DNA from: Cinnamomum chago
Lineage: Eukaryota; Streptophyta; Magnoliopsida; Laurales; Lauraceae
Length of the DNA stretch: 64,000 nt
Reading direction: 5' to 3'
NCBI GenBank assembly: GCA_038049695.1
Contig: CP142452.1
Location: 74,095,501 to 74,159,500, forward strand
The translations under genes were made by a program, and so were the position numbers. Shown here piece by piece: positions 34,700-47,164 of the stretch (position 1 is the stretch's first letter; each line of letters opens with the position of its first letter). The notes under the pieces were generated by a model, which was not told where the DNA came from, did not search any database, and worked only from the letters and a program-made list of their open reading frames with translations.

Positions 34700-37600
34700 A
34701 TCAATAGTAACTCTATCTAGAAGTTTGATAGCTTTGATAGGATCTCTCTCTTTATCTATCTGTGTCTAGTTTCATTCATATTCTAGTTAGGAGGATGTTT
34801 ATTACAATTTATGTGTCCTAGTGTTCCTTATATTTGCAAGTATTATATATTCATAATACAGTGAACTATGTGATAGAGATATAAATCATAGGAATGAAAA
34901 TGGCTCAACACTGACATTTGGATACTTCAAACTAGGCATTGTAACTGTATCATGCTCTGTCCCATACTTCAATTTTTATTTGTAAAATTCATGTCCACAC
35001 CATGGTATCCCTGCCATGCCATATATATCTGGGCATCATATCTTCAAACAGCATACAAGCTTCTATATAGTAATTATTAGTTCGTAACTAAAATATTGTC
35101 TAGTAAATATACTAACTGCTTGTTTAAGTAACTTTAATCCTATTTTTTGGTAAGTCAACAGGATATCATCCTCTTAAGATGAAGCGCCTCGTGGAGATGG
35201 CAACAGTCTCAGGTTGAGTTCAGCGCAAGCCAGCCCGTTTATCTCACTTTAGGCCTAATCCGTCTCTCTCAATCCCAAAAGCAGGGCAAAAGGACATATT
35301 TTAAGTATGTTTTCTTATTTTCCATAATATAAGTAGATCACTCTATTTTTGTTTCATTCATCCCTTCTCAAGTTTTAGCAGGCAAAGAGAAGGCATATAG
35401 AATCATCAATCAAGGTTATGTGTAGCACCACAAAACAAGCTAAGGTTCTCTGTTTTTATTTCAGTTATCCCATTTAATGCCACTGAAAAGGCAGCTAGGA
35501 TCATCAAACTAGGTGATGTGGTGTTTTGAACAAGTTAAGGTCCATAACATCAAGCATGCCAGAAAATATGAGCTAGAAAGTATATTAACCTAGAAAGCAA
35601 AGTTGATTTAAAGCAGCTAGGTCGATTGGTCATGATGATTTTGTAGCCTTACCACACTATGGTTTATTAAAGAAGGTTCAGATCATCAAGCATGTAACAA
35701 GTAACAAGTAAAAAATTACTTTTAAGCTTCTATATGCTAGGTTGAGAATTTTTAGGCTCATCTTTTATTAATCTGAAACTTTTTTTTTTTTTTTTTTTTT
35801 TTTGTGGTAACTACAAGAGAAATCTAGTGGAAAGCTACCAAAAAAAAAAAAAAAACACTAGCTACAACAACAAAACCAGAATAAAACTTGAAAAAAGACA
35901 ACAACAACAACAACAGGGAAATAGGAATGGATCCCTCCAGCCGAGTCCACGATCTCTGATCCCTAACTCCTCCTTTCACCAATGGTCAGCTGCCAAAGTA
36001 GCACTCCTCTTTACATATGAGAAAAGGAAGCATCCAAATCTCTCACTAATCTATCACCTCCTCCACAGCCTAATGTCAATGTTGAGCTTGTGATAGTGGC
36101 ATCAAATGTTTTGAAAGGGAACTGCAAACATTTAGGATTTTAATGAGGAAATTGTACAATATACATATATGGATCAAGAATTCCAGATCCAACCCATAAT
36201 CAGGCTAAGCTATAGGCCTGGGTATATAAGATTTAATCAGAGTTCATAAAAAGTTGAACCAAGTCACAGCCAGGTCCATAATCAGGTCTAAACAAGTTTG
36301 ATTGGAGTACTGGTTGATATCTGAATCAACAGTTGAACAGCCCAGCAGATAATTGGTTTCCATCTAACAGATGCACATTGAAGGGATATGTGGTAATAGT
36401 TGTCAAATTCGTCTCAAAAGCCTTTCTTGGTCAACTCTAGAGTGAAGATTTTTGGCTGTTTCAATTTTTTCCCAAGAAATAAGATATACATATTAAAGAA
36501 TAGGAAGAATTTTGGAAAAATTAGTAGGAAGTGAAGCTACAAATACCCATTTACACCATTCTAAAATCTGTACTTTTTTTCTGTTTATTTGAATGCCAAA
36601 TTCTAGAATCTGTAACGCAATATGCTATCTCCACATGTCAAGTAAGCAACATAAGTTGTATAACAATATGACATAATAACAATGCATTCTTATTTTCAAT
36701 TATCAATGCAAAGCCTCAAAAAATGTAAAGTAATCACACCTGCAATTTTTTTTTTCCACCTGCATAATTAATACATTAGATTAGACTAAACTTTAAAGAT
36801 AAATAGAAATCCAAAGTTGAAGTGGTTCATTTTAGACCCAAACTTGACTAACTTTCTGAAGATTTACACAGAAAGGAAGTTATCAAATATCAAAACAACG
36901 ATGCATAGCAAAAATCCAAATATACTTTTTTTCTTTCATGCTCCATCTTCTCCAGGACAGAACACTGCAATGTCTTGAATACCTGAACATTCCATTTCAT
37001 GGCCAAAATGGAACGGGGACTGGGAAGGAATTGACAACTATTTAATTGCATTGATATGATTTTGTTGATATTTTGCAGTTACAGATAATATTGATGTAAA
37101 AAAAATACATGAAGACCTGCAGCCAATTAGAATTTACATAAACAAAGTGTAGGCCTGATGATGCAGTCCTCTTCTCCTTTTAGAGAGCTCATTCAATCAG
37201 TTTGGAAACTGCTCCAGTCTTTCTTCAACTACTGCAAATAACTCTACATATATCATCACAGATCTGAGAAAGAGCACAAGTTTTTATATTAGGCCGGCAA
37301 TGTGCCTGAATCCCTCTTGGGTCCAGTACATCAGTCTCTTCAACATCTTTTCCTTTAAAAAAAAAACTAAAAAAATAATGTCTGTCAACGAGCATGAATT
37401 AGCAGATCAGAATGCCAATAGAGTTCCAAAATCAAATGCTTTAAATAAAGGTTAGAGGGTGGTTTTTTTTTTTTTTTCCTTAAAAAAATTGGACTCCAGT
37501 TTCTACTCAGATTACTATTGCAGAGGATAAAAGGGGACATTTACAAATTGATTTTGGGCTTGAACTAAGATTAGGGTCTAGGATCCAGACCTTAAAGGGG

Positions 37601-38186
37601 CTTCAATTGTTCCTCATCAGGTGGACTTGGATTTTGGTTTTAATATCTGATGTGGATCTGAACCAAAGGAGCAGACTCAAAGCATTGATTTTGGCAAACC
37701 TCAGATTCTAGAGCCCCCATTAAATTCACAGATTCAGAGAAGCCAGGAGTACTGGATTAGACTAAGTTCTCACCCCCTTTCATGTGTGTGTTGTATTTAT
37801 GTCTCCTCTCATGTGCGGGTTTTCATCACTTTGTGTCAGTATGTCTCTCCTCTCATGTGCGAGTTCCATCGCCTCTCATATGTGAGTCGTGTCTATAGCC
37901 TCACTGTTATTGCTTCCGTCCGAGCACGTTTAGTTTTGGAGTTCTTATGGAATTAAGGGCCACACGACTTTCAAACACATCATGTTAACGTAGTTGGCTA
38001 GGACCACAACTCACGAACTAAAAGTTGCAATTTCATACTCGCATGCTCTCTCTTTGGGACCACTTACCTAGACAAAAGCCTAACTTGCCTGGTGTGTGTG
38101 GGAAGCAGGGACTTCATCGTTCCCAAGGGGAATAGTAGGTTCTCAAATTCGCCTATTTTTTTAGAGAAAAAAAAAAAGGGAGCATC
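34700..38186. other. long intergenic stretch, no gene found
   Basis: 34700-35140 is the LecRK 3' flank shared with copy 1. 35778-35803 is a T run followed by A-rich and CAA-rich sequence (35838-35915) that may be another minus-strand LINE 3' end. 37790-37890 holds three or four copies of a cctctcatgtgcgagtt-like unit. 37985-38045 has a weak tRNA-like block (gtagttggctagg). I see no exon with known motifs. Confidence 0.45.
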
Positions 38187-38868
38187 TGTTAGGGCCAAAA
38201 GGGGCTATCAGGCTGCTGTCATAGTCAAAAAACGTTAAATGGCAGAAACACCTCTCGCTATAGCGAAAGTGGGTGCTAAGTTCATGTTGGATCCAGACTC
38301 TTGAGTGGAAGTTTGAGGTGGACTCTCTATTCTAAATGGGTTATTATTAGGAGTCTTTAGCATGAATTTAGGGCTATATATTGGGTGTTTCTCACAACCC
38401 AAATAGACACAGATCATCTCTCAAGTCCTGAATTTGTGATCCTCTAGAGATTTATTGAAGAACTGTGCTGTCAAGTACTTTAAAGAGTCAGTTTCTTCTG
38501 CATCATTTGTAGAAGATTATATTTTTGCGTAGAAGATTTGAGGAGTCAAGCACTAGATTGAATCTATTGCAATCAACGATGTGAAGTCGTTGAAGCGTGA
38601 AGCGACACGAGGTGACTTCAATATTTAGATAGGGGCTATCTTGGGAGAAAATCTGAGTTTCTTGTAATTACGAGATTCATAGTGTTTGATTTGATCCAGT
38701 TCGGATTGGTGGTTTTTCATCGGGTTAGGGTTTTCTACCTTAAATTTGGTGTCCTTGTGGTATGTACTTGTGATTTTATTTCCGCTGCATAGATTATTAT
38801 TTTTTGCACATTTTTTGTTTGATTGATTGAGTAGACCAATCTAGAGATTGCGGGCCCCTAAACATTCA
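38187..38868 (+). repeat. TR-GAG element 5' LTR (682 bp)
   Basis: Starts TGTTAGGGCC. A small palindromic box ctctcgctatagcgaaag lies near 38251-38268 and a TATA-like gggctatatattggg near 38371-38385. Ends aaacattca. Confidence 0.93.
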
Positions 38869-38926
38869 ATTGGTATCAGAGAGGGTTTCACTAATTTGCT
38901 ATGTTTGATCTAAAGAGATTTCTAGA

Positions 38927-40063
38927 ATGGTGCTCGATAGAGAAGGGACATCAACTTCCAAGCCTCCTTTGTTTGATGGTTCTAATTATGAATATTGGAA
39001 GCAAAGGATGATTGGAGTTCTTAAGTCCATTGATGATGATGCATGGGATATTGTTGAAGATGGCTACTCTAGAACAACAATTGTGGTTAATGGACAAACT
39101 GTTGCTAAACCTAAAGCCCAATGAACTAAGGATGAGAAGCATACATCCAATTATAATAACAAGACTATGAATAACATATACAATTGAGTGTCTGCTGATG
39201 AGTTTAGTGGGATTTCCACCTGCAAAACTGCAAAAGAAACATGGGAAGTCTTACAAACAGTATACGAGGGTACAAACACAGCGAAGCAAGGAAAATCGCA
39301 AAGGCTAACTAAAGAATTTGAAACCATCGTGATGGAAGAAGATGAGACCTTTGATCAATTTAATGTAAATCTGAATGAGATTATCAACTCTGTTTTCATA
39401 TTGGGTGAAAAAATACAAGAAAACAAGATTGTCAAGAAAATTCTAAGGTCTTTACCTTCGAGGTTTGATTCTAAAGTTAATGCTATTGAAGAAAACAAGA
39501 GTCTGGATACCCTCAAGGTAAATCAGCTGGTTGGAAATCTTCAGACATATGAAGCAAGCCATTTGAATAAAGGAAAATCTAAAGAGAAAGGTATTGTTTT
39601 GAAATCCATCTCAAAATCAAGAAAGAAGCCTGAAAAGAAAATTGAGTCTGATTCTAAATCTGAGGCTGAAGATGATATGACTGAATTGTTTAATTGCTTC
39701 AAGAAGTACATGAAGTCAAAACAGGTCAAGTGGAAGAGTTCTAAATTTAAGAAGAATGATTATGTGAAAGGAACTAAGTGTTTTGAGTGCCAAGGCTATG
39801 GACACTATGCGAATGAGTGTGCCAATAAGAAAAAATGTACAAAGAAAAAGGCTCTCAACACAACTTGGGATGAACAGTCGTCAGAAGAAGAAAAAGAGCA
39901 TGAGGTTGAAGCTTCTGAAATTGTGAATGACAAGTTTGTGGCTTTCATGGTTAAGTCTTTGTCTGACAATGATACTGATGAAAATCATGATGATGGGATG
40001 TCGTATCAAGAAAACGAGTATGAAGAGTTGTATCATATTGTATATGCTGATCACACAGTATAG
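38927..40063 (+). pseudogene. copia gag (SIRE-like), two in-frame breaks
   Basis: Starts MVLDREGTSTSKPPLFDGSN, the usual N-terminus (PPLFDGxNYxYWKxRM). Stops fall at 39122-39124 and at 39185-39187, after which the frame stays open to 40063. The UBN2 gag region (KTAKETWEVLQTVYEG, FDQFNVNLNEI, ILRSLPSRFDSKV) spans about 39215-39560. A lysine/serine-rich linker follows, then a CCHC knuckle CFECQGYGHYANEC near 39780-39820 and an acidic tail. Role: structural capsid protein. Confidence 0.88.
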
Positions 40064-40590
40064 CAACAAGATTACTATCAAGTTTAAGGCTGCTCAAGAA
40101 GAAAATTATGTATTGAAAATTGAATTAGAGCAAGCACTTGAAAATGTTCATCTCTTGGAAAGTCATAAAAACTGCATAGCTGAAAATGTGACTACTAATG
40201 GTCAAAAATTCAAGAAGGCTGAACAAGAGATCGAGACCTTAAAAATAGAGTTACAAAAGGTGAAAGCTGGAAATAAAGATTTACAAGGAAGATTGCAGAT
40301 CACTTTGTCTGAGCTAGAAGTAAAACAGGCCTTGCTAATCAAGATGAACACTGGTTCGAAAATTCTTACTAACATCTTGTGCAGTCAGAAATCTAATTTT
40401 GACATAAGCAGTCTCGGTTATGATCATGGTGCATCTACTTCATATGCTAAAGTTAAAACAATTTTTGTTTCAAGTATTGCACAAGCTACTCCACATACTG
40501 CACTTTTAAATAATGTGTCGAGTAGTTTCAAGAAAAAGAATGTGTCACGCACTGCGCGTATATCCACTTGTCACCATTATGGAAAGAAAT
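40058..40590 (+). pseudogene. coiled-coil second part of gag with a partial knuckle
   Basis: After a frame change at about 40060 the sequence reads as a heptad-rich coiled coil (ENYVLKIELEQALENVHLLE, EIETLKIELQKVKAGNKDL). It ends in CHHYGKK, the start of a second CCHC knuckle cut by a stop where GHI would follow. SIRE-type gags have this arrangement. About 460 bp of non-coding sequence then leads to the 3' LTR. Confidence 0.75.
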
Positions 40591-41426
40591 GACACATTCG
40601 ACCCCCATTGCAAGAATCTGCAAAGTCTACCCAAGACCAAGCAATGGCGGAAAAATTATTCTCCACCCAAGACGACTCTAATTTGGGTCAGAATGTCTGA
40701 TTTGCCTAAAGAGTTTGCTCACACTGTGCTGCAAGATCAAACTACACAAGTGTGGGTGGCTAATTATAAAAAGCTCTGATCAAGGAGTCAAACTCCCACC
40801 CCCAGTGTTGATACAAAGATCAGGGTGAGGGGGAGCTACTATTGTTGGATCCAGATTGACAGAAGCTGCATGATAATTTTTGTTTGTCAATTATGGACAA
40901 ATACAGAAGAAGAAGATTGAAGCCAAGGCAATTCAAGAACTACAGTGCTGTTTTATTTTAAAATTCAATGTATTTTGGGTTTTCTTTTGGGTAGATCATA
41001 TTATATTATTCTAGGGAGTTTTTTCCTAGAATTGTCAAAAAGCGGGAGATTGTTAGGCCAAAAGGGGCTGTCAGGATGCTGTCAGAGTCAAAAAACGCTA
41101 AACGGCAAAAACACCTCTCACTATAGCGAGCGTGAATCTCGCTATGGCGAGAGTGGGCACTGAGTTCATGTTAGATCCGGACTCCTGAATGGAAGTTTAA
41201 GGTGGACTCTCTATTCTAAGTGGGTTATTATTAGGAGTCTTTAGCACGAATTTGGGGCTATATATTGGGTGTTTCTCACAACCCAAATAGACACGGATCA
41301 TCTCTCAAGTTCTGAATTTGTGATCTAATTGAGAGAAATATTCTCTAGAGATTTATTGAAGAGTTGTGCTGCCAAGTACTCTAGAGAGCCAATTTCTTCT
41401 GCATCCTCTATAAAAGATCATCTTCT

Positions 41427-44400
41427 CTTTTTTTTTTGAACGGTAACGAAAGATTTCATTCAAAAGAAAGAAGGTACAAAGTACAAAAGACCAAAGAAAG
41501 AGAGGAAGAGGGAGTGCAAGAGAAATGCACCACCTCCAACCCAACTAACAAAAACACACCCACCCAAAGAATCAACCCATCAACATATTACATAATCACA
41601 CCCACCCAAGGAAGCATCCTATCAATCCCTTGCTTGGCTAACACATCTGCCATGGAGTTTGCCGATCTAACCTCATGACGGAAGGAGACATTGATTCCAA
41701 CAGATAATACTGTAATTTCATTCAGGTGGAAATGAAACTTCCAAGGATTAGTCTTCCGCTTAGACACCCATGCGATCACATTAGAGGAATCACTTTCCAT
41801 AATAAGTGTACCGCCATATCTACTAGAAAACAGACGGAGACCTTCAAGAATGGCTAGCACCTCCGCTTCATTGGAATCACACACACCCACATACTTAGAG
41901 AACATAATTAATACCTCCCCCTTACAATTCCGAAGCACCCCTCCAATCCCAGCCGGACCTGGCTTACCCCTTGAAGCACATCCACATTAAACTTAAGGAC
42001 CCCTAAAGGAGGAGGATATCAAGGGATTGTTCTCCTCTCCTTAAAAGAGTCACACCCCATAAAAGCTCCCCAATTAGAAATAATATCGTTAAAGGTAAAA
42101 TTAGAGAATTCCTTTCTAACCAAAGCCCATTGTGCAATCTTAAAGGTGATTTTGGATATCAAATCTATTGATGATGATGAAGAAACCCTAAAGATCCTAG
42201 CATTCCTTTCCTTCCAAATTGACCATAAGATAGCAAATGGTATCATTCTCCATAAGATTCGGCCACACCCCACAAAACACCCACCTAACCAAGACTCTGC
42301 CACATCCACAACATTCTTCGGACATCACCAAGAAAGACCACACTTGCCAATAAAACTGCTCCAAACTCTAAAGGCCACCTTACAATGAAGAAAAAGATCA
42401 TCTATGGACTCCTCCTCCGTACCGCACATCACACAAGTATTTGAGATATTGTTAGATGTCAATCCTCTCCTTCTTAGATTATCAATTGTGGAGACTTTTC
42501 CTGCAACTGCCAACCAACAAAAAGCCTCGACCCGAGGAGGAGCCAAACCCAACCACATAAGGGAAGAGGTGGCCCTATGTGAATGAGTTCCCTCCAACGC
42601 TAGGTAGAAAGCTTTAATGGAGAACTCCCCAGAAGTGGAAGACTTCCAAATCTGAAAATCCTTGGAATCCCTACCAAAAAAGGTGTTAGCAAGAATACTC
42701 AACAACTCCTCATATTGACCCCCTTCCAATTGCCGGAGGGTCCTCCTAAATGGCACCCCCCACACTAAGCACCCATTCCTCATCTCAAAGCATTCACTAA
42801 CAGACGATTCTTTATTGACCACTAATCTAAAAAGCCCAGGAAACAAGCCACACAAGGATCCTATCCCCACCCAGTCATCTAACCAAAACCTAACTACTTT
42901 ACCATCCCCCACCAAAAAGCCCACCTCCCTGTACAAAGTTTCCCCCCTTACATTAGAATCATCCCCAATTGAGGCAATAGCCCTCCAAATACCTGATCTA
43001 CGGTAACTAGGCCCAGGCTTAGGCCACCACCCCCATTTCTCCTCACCATATTTAGTAACAATCAACCTCTGACAAAGAGTCTCCTTTTCCTCCCCATACC
43101 TCCACCACCATTTAGCCAACAAAGCCCAATTTTTATTCTCCAAATTACCAAGACCAAGACCTCCCCTGGATTTAGGCTTGATCACCTCACTCCACTTCAT
43201 TAAGTGCAATTTCTTCTTCTCCCCATGGCCCTCCCATAAGAAGTCCCTCTGAATGCAGTCCAACCTCTCAATCACTGCCTTTGGCATTTTGAAGAGAGGC
43301 ATGTAGTAAACTGGAAGATTGGACATACATGCTTTAATAAGGGTTATTCTCCCCCCTAAAGACAGAAAGACAGATAAAGTTTCTTCCATGAAGCCAACTT
43401 TCTGTTAAAATTTTCATTCACCGGATCCCATAAAGATTTAGATCTAAGCTTAGCTCCAATAGGCAATCCAAGATATATGATGGGAAGCTTCCCAGACTTA
43501 CAGTTAATAATATTTGCCAAAGACCGAGTGATCTCCTCTGAGCACCCTTTTCCCACCAGCATACTCTTGGAGATATTAATCTTCAAACCCGAAACCAATT
43601 GAAAACAACGAAGGATTCTCCTAAGAGCCAGAATTTCATCCCTCCTTGAAGAACTGAAAAGAATGGTATCGTCTACGAACTGAAGATGCGTGATAACCTC
43701 GCCACTCCGGCCCATCTCAAAGCCTCCAATCAGCCCCCACATCTTTTGCTTTCACCAAAAGTAAGCTCAAGGCTTCTACCACAATTGTAAATAGGAACGG
43801 AGATAAGGGATCCCCTTGCCGAATACCTCTTGAAGCTTTGAACAACTTTGATGGAGAGCCATTAACCAAAACAGAAAAGGAAGTAGTAGAAATGCACTCG
43901 TGAATCCATCCATGACAGATCCCTCCAAAGCCAAACTTGAACAACATATAATCTAGAAACTCCCACTCCACATGATCATAAGCCTTTTCTAGGTCAATTT
44001 TGAACAACACCCCTTCTTCCTTAGATTTTTTTTTTTTTTTGGAGTCAATGAGCTCATTAGCAATCAACACCCCATCAAGAATTTGTCTCCCTGCAACAAA
44101 GGCCCCCTGAAAGGGACTAATAATTTGAGGAAGGATACTCTTTAGTCGGTTCGCCAAAATCTTAGACAACAGTTTATAAACACAACCAACGAGGCTAATA
44201 GGTCTATAATCCTTTAACTCCACTGGGTTAGGAACTTTTGGAATAAGTGATAAAAAAGTTGCATTCATCTCCCTATTGATTCTTCCCCTTTGATGAAACC
44301 CAGACAATAGAACACCAAAATCATCTTTGAGAAAATCCCAACCAGCTTTAATGAAAGAGAAGTTGAATCCATCTGGACCCGGAGCCTTATCCCCATCACA

Positions 44401-44879
44401 CTCCTCCAATGCTCTACATACCTCGTCCTCCTCAAACTTCCTTTCCAGCCAGCTCCGGGAATCTGAAGAAATAGAAGGAAAGGATAGGCCGCCGAGCTTT
44501 GGCCTTACACTAGCATCACTCTTATAAAGATTTTCATAAAACCGCGCAACCTCTTCCTTAATCTCGTGTGGACTCTCGATAACCCTCCCACCATGACGAA
44601 TCTTCCCAATATAGTTGACTCTGCTCCTCATGCTAGCCATCCGATGAAAGAATCTTGTGTTTTTGTCACCTTCTTTGAGCCAGTTAACTCTTGACTTCTG
44701 CCTCCACGAGATTTCTTCTAATCGGTTGAACTCCCAAATACTCCGCTGGGCATCTTGTCTGACAGTAATTTCATCTAGCCTCAACTCCCGAGTCTCACTA
44801 GCTTTATCAAGAGCCTCCACAATTTTGACTAAAGATTCTCTAGGCACATCCATCTGACCTATAACTTCTCTATTCTATC
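41427..44879 (-). mobile_element. 5'-truncated L1-type LINE inside the LTR
   Basis: Flanked by TCATCTTCT on both sides (41418-41426 and 44880-44888), with a poly-T on the plus strand marking its 3' tail. It keeps RT, the zinc-binding region and RNase H of ORF2, and lacks ORF1 and the endonuclease. Insertion through the tail with 5' truncation is normal for LINEs. Confidence 0.93.
41588..44853 (-). pseudogene. LINE ORF2 remnant: RT, zf-RVT, RNase H
   Basis: Minus-strand frame pieces, 5' to 3': 44853-43717 covers the RT N-terminal part (KAPGPDGF, LIPKVPNPVELKDYRPISL, GIRQGDPLSPFLF). 43742-43356 has the catalytic FVDDTILFS. 43389-42325 has the RT thumb and zf-RVT (GGLGLGNLENKNWALLAKWW, CVMCGTEEESIDDLFLHC). 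42309-42019 is a linker. 41938-41588 is RNase H (EAEVLAILEGLRL, MESDSSNVI, ANSMADVLAKQG). Frame shifts near 43740, 43370, 42310 and 41940 separate them. It would copy LINE RNA at the target nick if intact; it is dead. Confidence 0.92.
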
Positions 44880-45238
44880 TCATCTTCTTGCGTAGAAGAT
44901 TTGAGGAGTAAAGCGCTGGATTGAATCTGTTGCAATCAACGGCGTGAAATCGTTGAAGCGTGAAACAACATAAGGTGACTTCAATCTTTAGATAAGGGAT
45001 ATCTGGGGAGAAAATCTGAGTTTCTTATCATTACGAGATTCATAGTATTTGATTTGATCCAGTTCGGATCGGTAGTTTTTCACCCGGTTAGGGTTTTCCA
45101 CCTTAAATTTGGTGTCCTTGTAGTGTGTGCTTGTGAATTTATTTCCGTTGCGTAGATCATTGTTTTTTTTTTTTTACACACTTTTGGTTTAATTGATTGA
45201 GTAGACCAATCTAGAGATCGCAAGCCCCTAAACTTTCA

Positions 45239-45439
45239 GCATCCTACCCAACCATACCAACTAACTCTACTCCAATCCCAATTGGAGAAAGAATTTAATC
45301 AGGTATCAATTTCTAATCATTTGATCACGATTGCTGTCAACATTTCTCAATTAATGCGAATTGGGTTTTGCACAAGGTTTTTTTTTTTCAAACACTCTTA
45401 TATGCACTTAACAAGCAAGAGACTACTTAAGTCTTTATT
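45239..45439. other. intergenic, nothing recognised
   Basis: Flank of the TR-GAG element with a short T run. Confidence 0.4.
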
Positions 45440-45662
45440 AGTCATTTCACTTGACAACTTGAAAGTACTGATACCAGCAATCAAAATAGTTGTGTGTACA
45501 TCCTAGAGGCCCTTAATCTCTCTTTATAATATCAGCTTCAAAACCCTGTTATACCAAAACATTACTTCTTAGTCATACTACTAATCATAGTACAACTTGG
45601 GCAATCCAGGGGCCCGTTAACCAAGACTTACTAATTTCTAGTGAGCCATACAAATTAATAAA
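45440..45662 (-). repeat. truncated LTRx copy
   Basis: The reverse complement aligns with 13690-13900 (aatttgtatggctcac, taagtcttggttaa, gctgatattataaa, tctaggatgtacac). It lacks about 50 bp of the LTR start and the LTR end. Its truncated start abuts the TRIM LTR. Confidence 0.75.
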
Positions 45663-46222
45663 TTGGCATATAAGTAGGACTAAGTACTCCATTTGTATGA
45701 GGCCTTTTAGGTAGAGTCCAAGAGCAATTCCATGAGGGTTTAACCCAAAGCGGACAATATCATACCAATGTGGAGTTTGTGGTGGTCCATAGTACTCAAC
45801 AAGTGGTATCAGAGCCCAGGCCTAAACTTAGCCAGGAGAATCCTCTTCTTGCCCAACAAAGGTGGTGGTCCCCGGTGATGAGCAGGAAAAGCGCAGTACT
45901 CACGATTGGTGGATCCATGGTGAGGCTCTCGAGTTTGCTCTCCTCGATGGAGCGGACGGATGGATGTTCATTTGAGGGGAGGCCGGTAAAAATATCCAAA
46001 GAGATATGGTCCTTTGTTTGAAGGGAGGATTGTTTGGGATGTGCAACTAAAGTCCCACATCGGCTAGAAATGAGAAAGATCATGGCCATATAAGTAGGAC
46101 TAAGTACTCCATTGGTATGAGGCCTTTTGGGTAGAGTCCAAGAGCAAATCCATGAGGGCTTAGGCCCAAAGTGGACAATATCATACCAATGTGGAGTTTC
46201 TAGTGGTCCATAGTAAGCAACA
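45663..46222 (+). mobile_element. TRIM retrotransposon with USE/TATA LTR
   Basis: LTR1 (45663-45801, missing about the first 55 bp), primer site TGGTATCAGAGCC (45804-45816), a core of about 200 bp without ORF, a purine tract gaagggaggat (46020-46030), and LTR2 (46031-46222; TGTTTGGG to AGCAACA). It encodes nothing and would depend on enzymes in trans. Fragments of the same LTR lie at 2486-2612 and 16975-17130. Confidence 0.88.
46052..46094 (+). promoter_or_regulatory. snRNA-type USE plus TATA in the TRIM LTR
   Basis: GTCCCACATCG (46052-46062) matches the plant snRNA upstream sequence element RTCCCACATCG. TATAAG lies at 46089-46094. Centre-to-centre spacing is about 34 bp, the spacing known for Pol II-type plant snRNA promoters. 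Confidence 0.7.
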
Positions 46223-47017
46223 CTTTCTCCTTGAGAGTTTGAATTATTGTTGGGTTTTTTTTTTTTTTTTTGATGATTTTAACTTTAAACTGGCAAGAAG
46301 TTTTAGAGTTGAATATAAGGAGCTTGGGTAGTTTCCATTATCTGAAAATGAAACCTGATTCAGCTCTTGATTATACTATATTTCAGTTGTGAATTTTGGA
46401 TTTGTAAGTTTCCTCTTGAAATTGCTCAAGGGGATGACATTTATGTAATTGCTTTTTTGACTGTGAGGGTTATTCAAGGGCAATCTTCATCAAAGAGTGT
46501 ATCATGTATGCTAGATGTGCCTTCCACTGCTATGGGCCCACTAATCATGGGGCCTTCTAAACTTTTTTTTTTTTCAAAAAACTTAGTAAAGTAAATCTTG
46601 ACCCATTGCTTGAAATTCATCCCATTACTTATTCTAAAGAAAATGTTTAATATAGGTAACGACTTGAGACCTGAGCGCATAACAAGCTGAGCTCTTAGTG
46701 GGGTCCGCCACTGGCCCCACCAGCAGGGGGTGTGTAGAGAATTTCATAACACTTCTTGGCTTTTATATATGGGTATAATAGAAATGTGTGCCATTAAATC
46801 TATTAAAACAAAATGATACCTGAAAATGCAGCCATTCACAGTGAAGCAAACTAAAGTTACAAAACTAGAGATAAATTTGACACACAGAAGAGGAGAATCA
46901 AACTAAAGTTACATATAAGAGGAGGTCCTTTTATTTTTATTTTTATTATTATTATTATTATTTTTGTGCTCGCTCAATAATTAAACTTTTATACTATATT
47001 TTGCTATGTTTTTACAT
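46223..47017. other. intergenic upstream of profilin
   Basis: Contains T runs (46256-46271, 46563-46575) and a TTA/TTTTA microsatellite (46930-46965). No gene. Confidence 0.45.
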
Positions 47018-47164
47018 TGGGAAATTTACAAGAAAAGTATGGTTAATCCTGTATTTGACCATTTTAAACACAAATACTGGTATTTTGCGATTTTGGTGTT
47101 CGTACACAAGTTTTGGACCACTTTACCCCTGAAGTTGCCGAACGAAATCGTCACAAAAATCACC
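47018..47164 (+). repeat. repeat X in the profilin promoter
   Basis: A block of about 147 bp starts tgggaaatttacaagaaaag and ends gtcacaaaaatcaccctcaa. It recurs inverted at 63278-63425. AT-rich with runs of the kind seen in Mutator-like TIRs. It ends about 107 bp before the profilin ATG, so it probably overlaps the core promoter or leader. Confidence 0.8.

Larger units (their letters stand above)
38187..45238 (+). mobile_element. copia-type retrotransposon with gag but no pol (TR-GAG type), split by a LINE
   Basis: Direct LTRs (38187-38868; 41051-45238 with a 3.45-kb insert) are flanked by GCATC at 38182-38186 and 45239-45243. The LTRs start TGTTAGG and end TTCA. TGGTATCAGAG starts at 38871; a purine tract aaaaagcgggagat ends at 41050. 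The core of only 2.18 kb encodes gag and a coiled-coil region but no protease, integrase, RT or RNase H. Such an element would need enzymes from a relative. The gag resembles the SIRE lineage. The gag has stop codons, so this copy is probably inert even as a gag source. Confidence 0.9.
41051..45238 (+). repeat. TR-GAG element 3' LTR, interrupted
   Basis: LTR parts are 41051-41426 and 44880-45238. The palindromic boxes here are longer than in the 5' LTR: ctatagcgagcg and ctcgctatggcgag (41117-41155). Confidence 0.93.

Noticed and set aside
37985..38045. SINE
   Set aside because: Box A is fair but box B is poor and no second copy or tail was found; mentioned only as a weak block.
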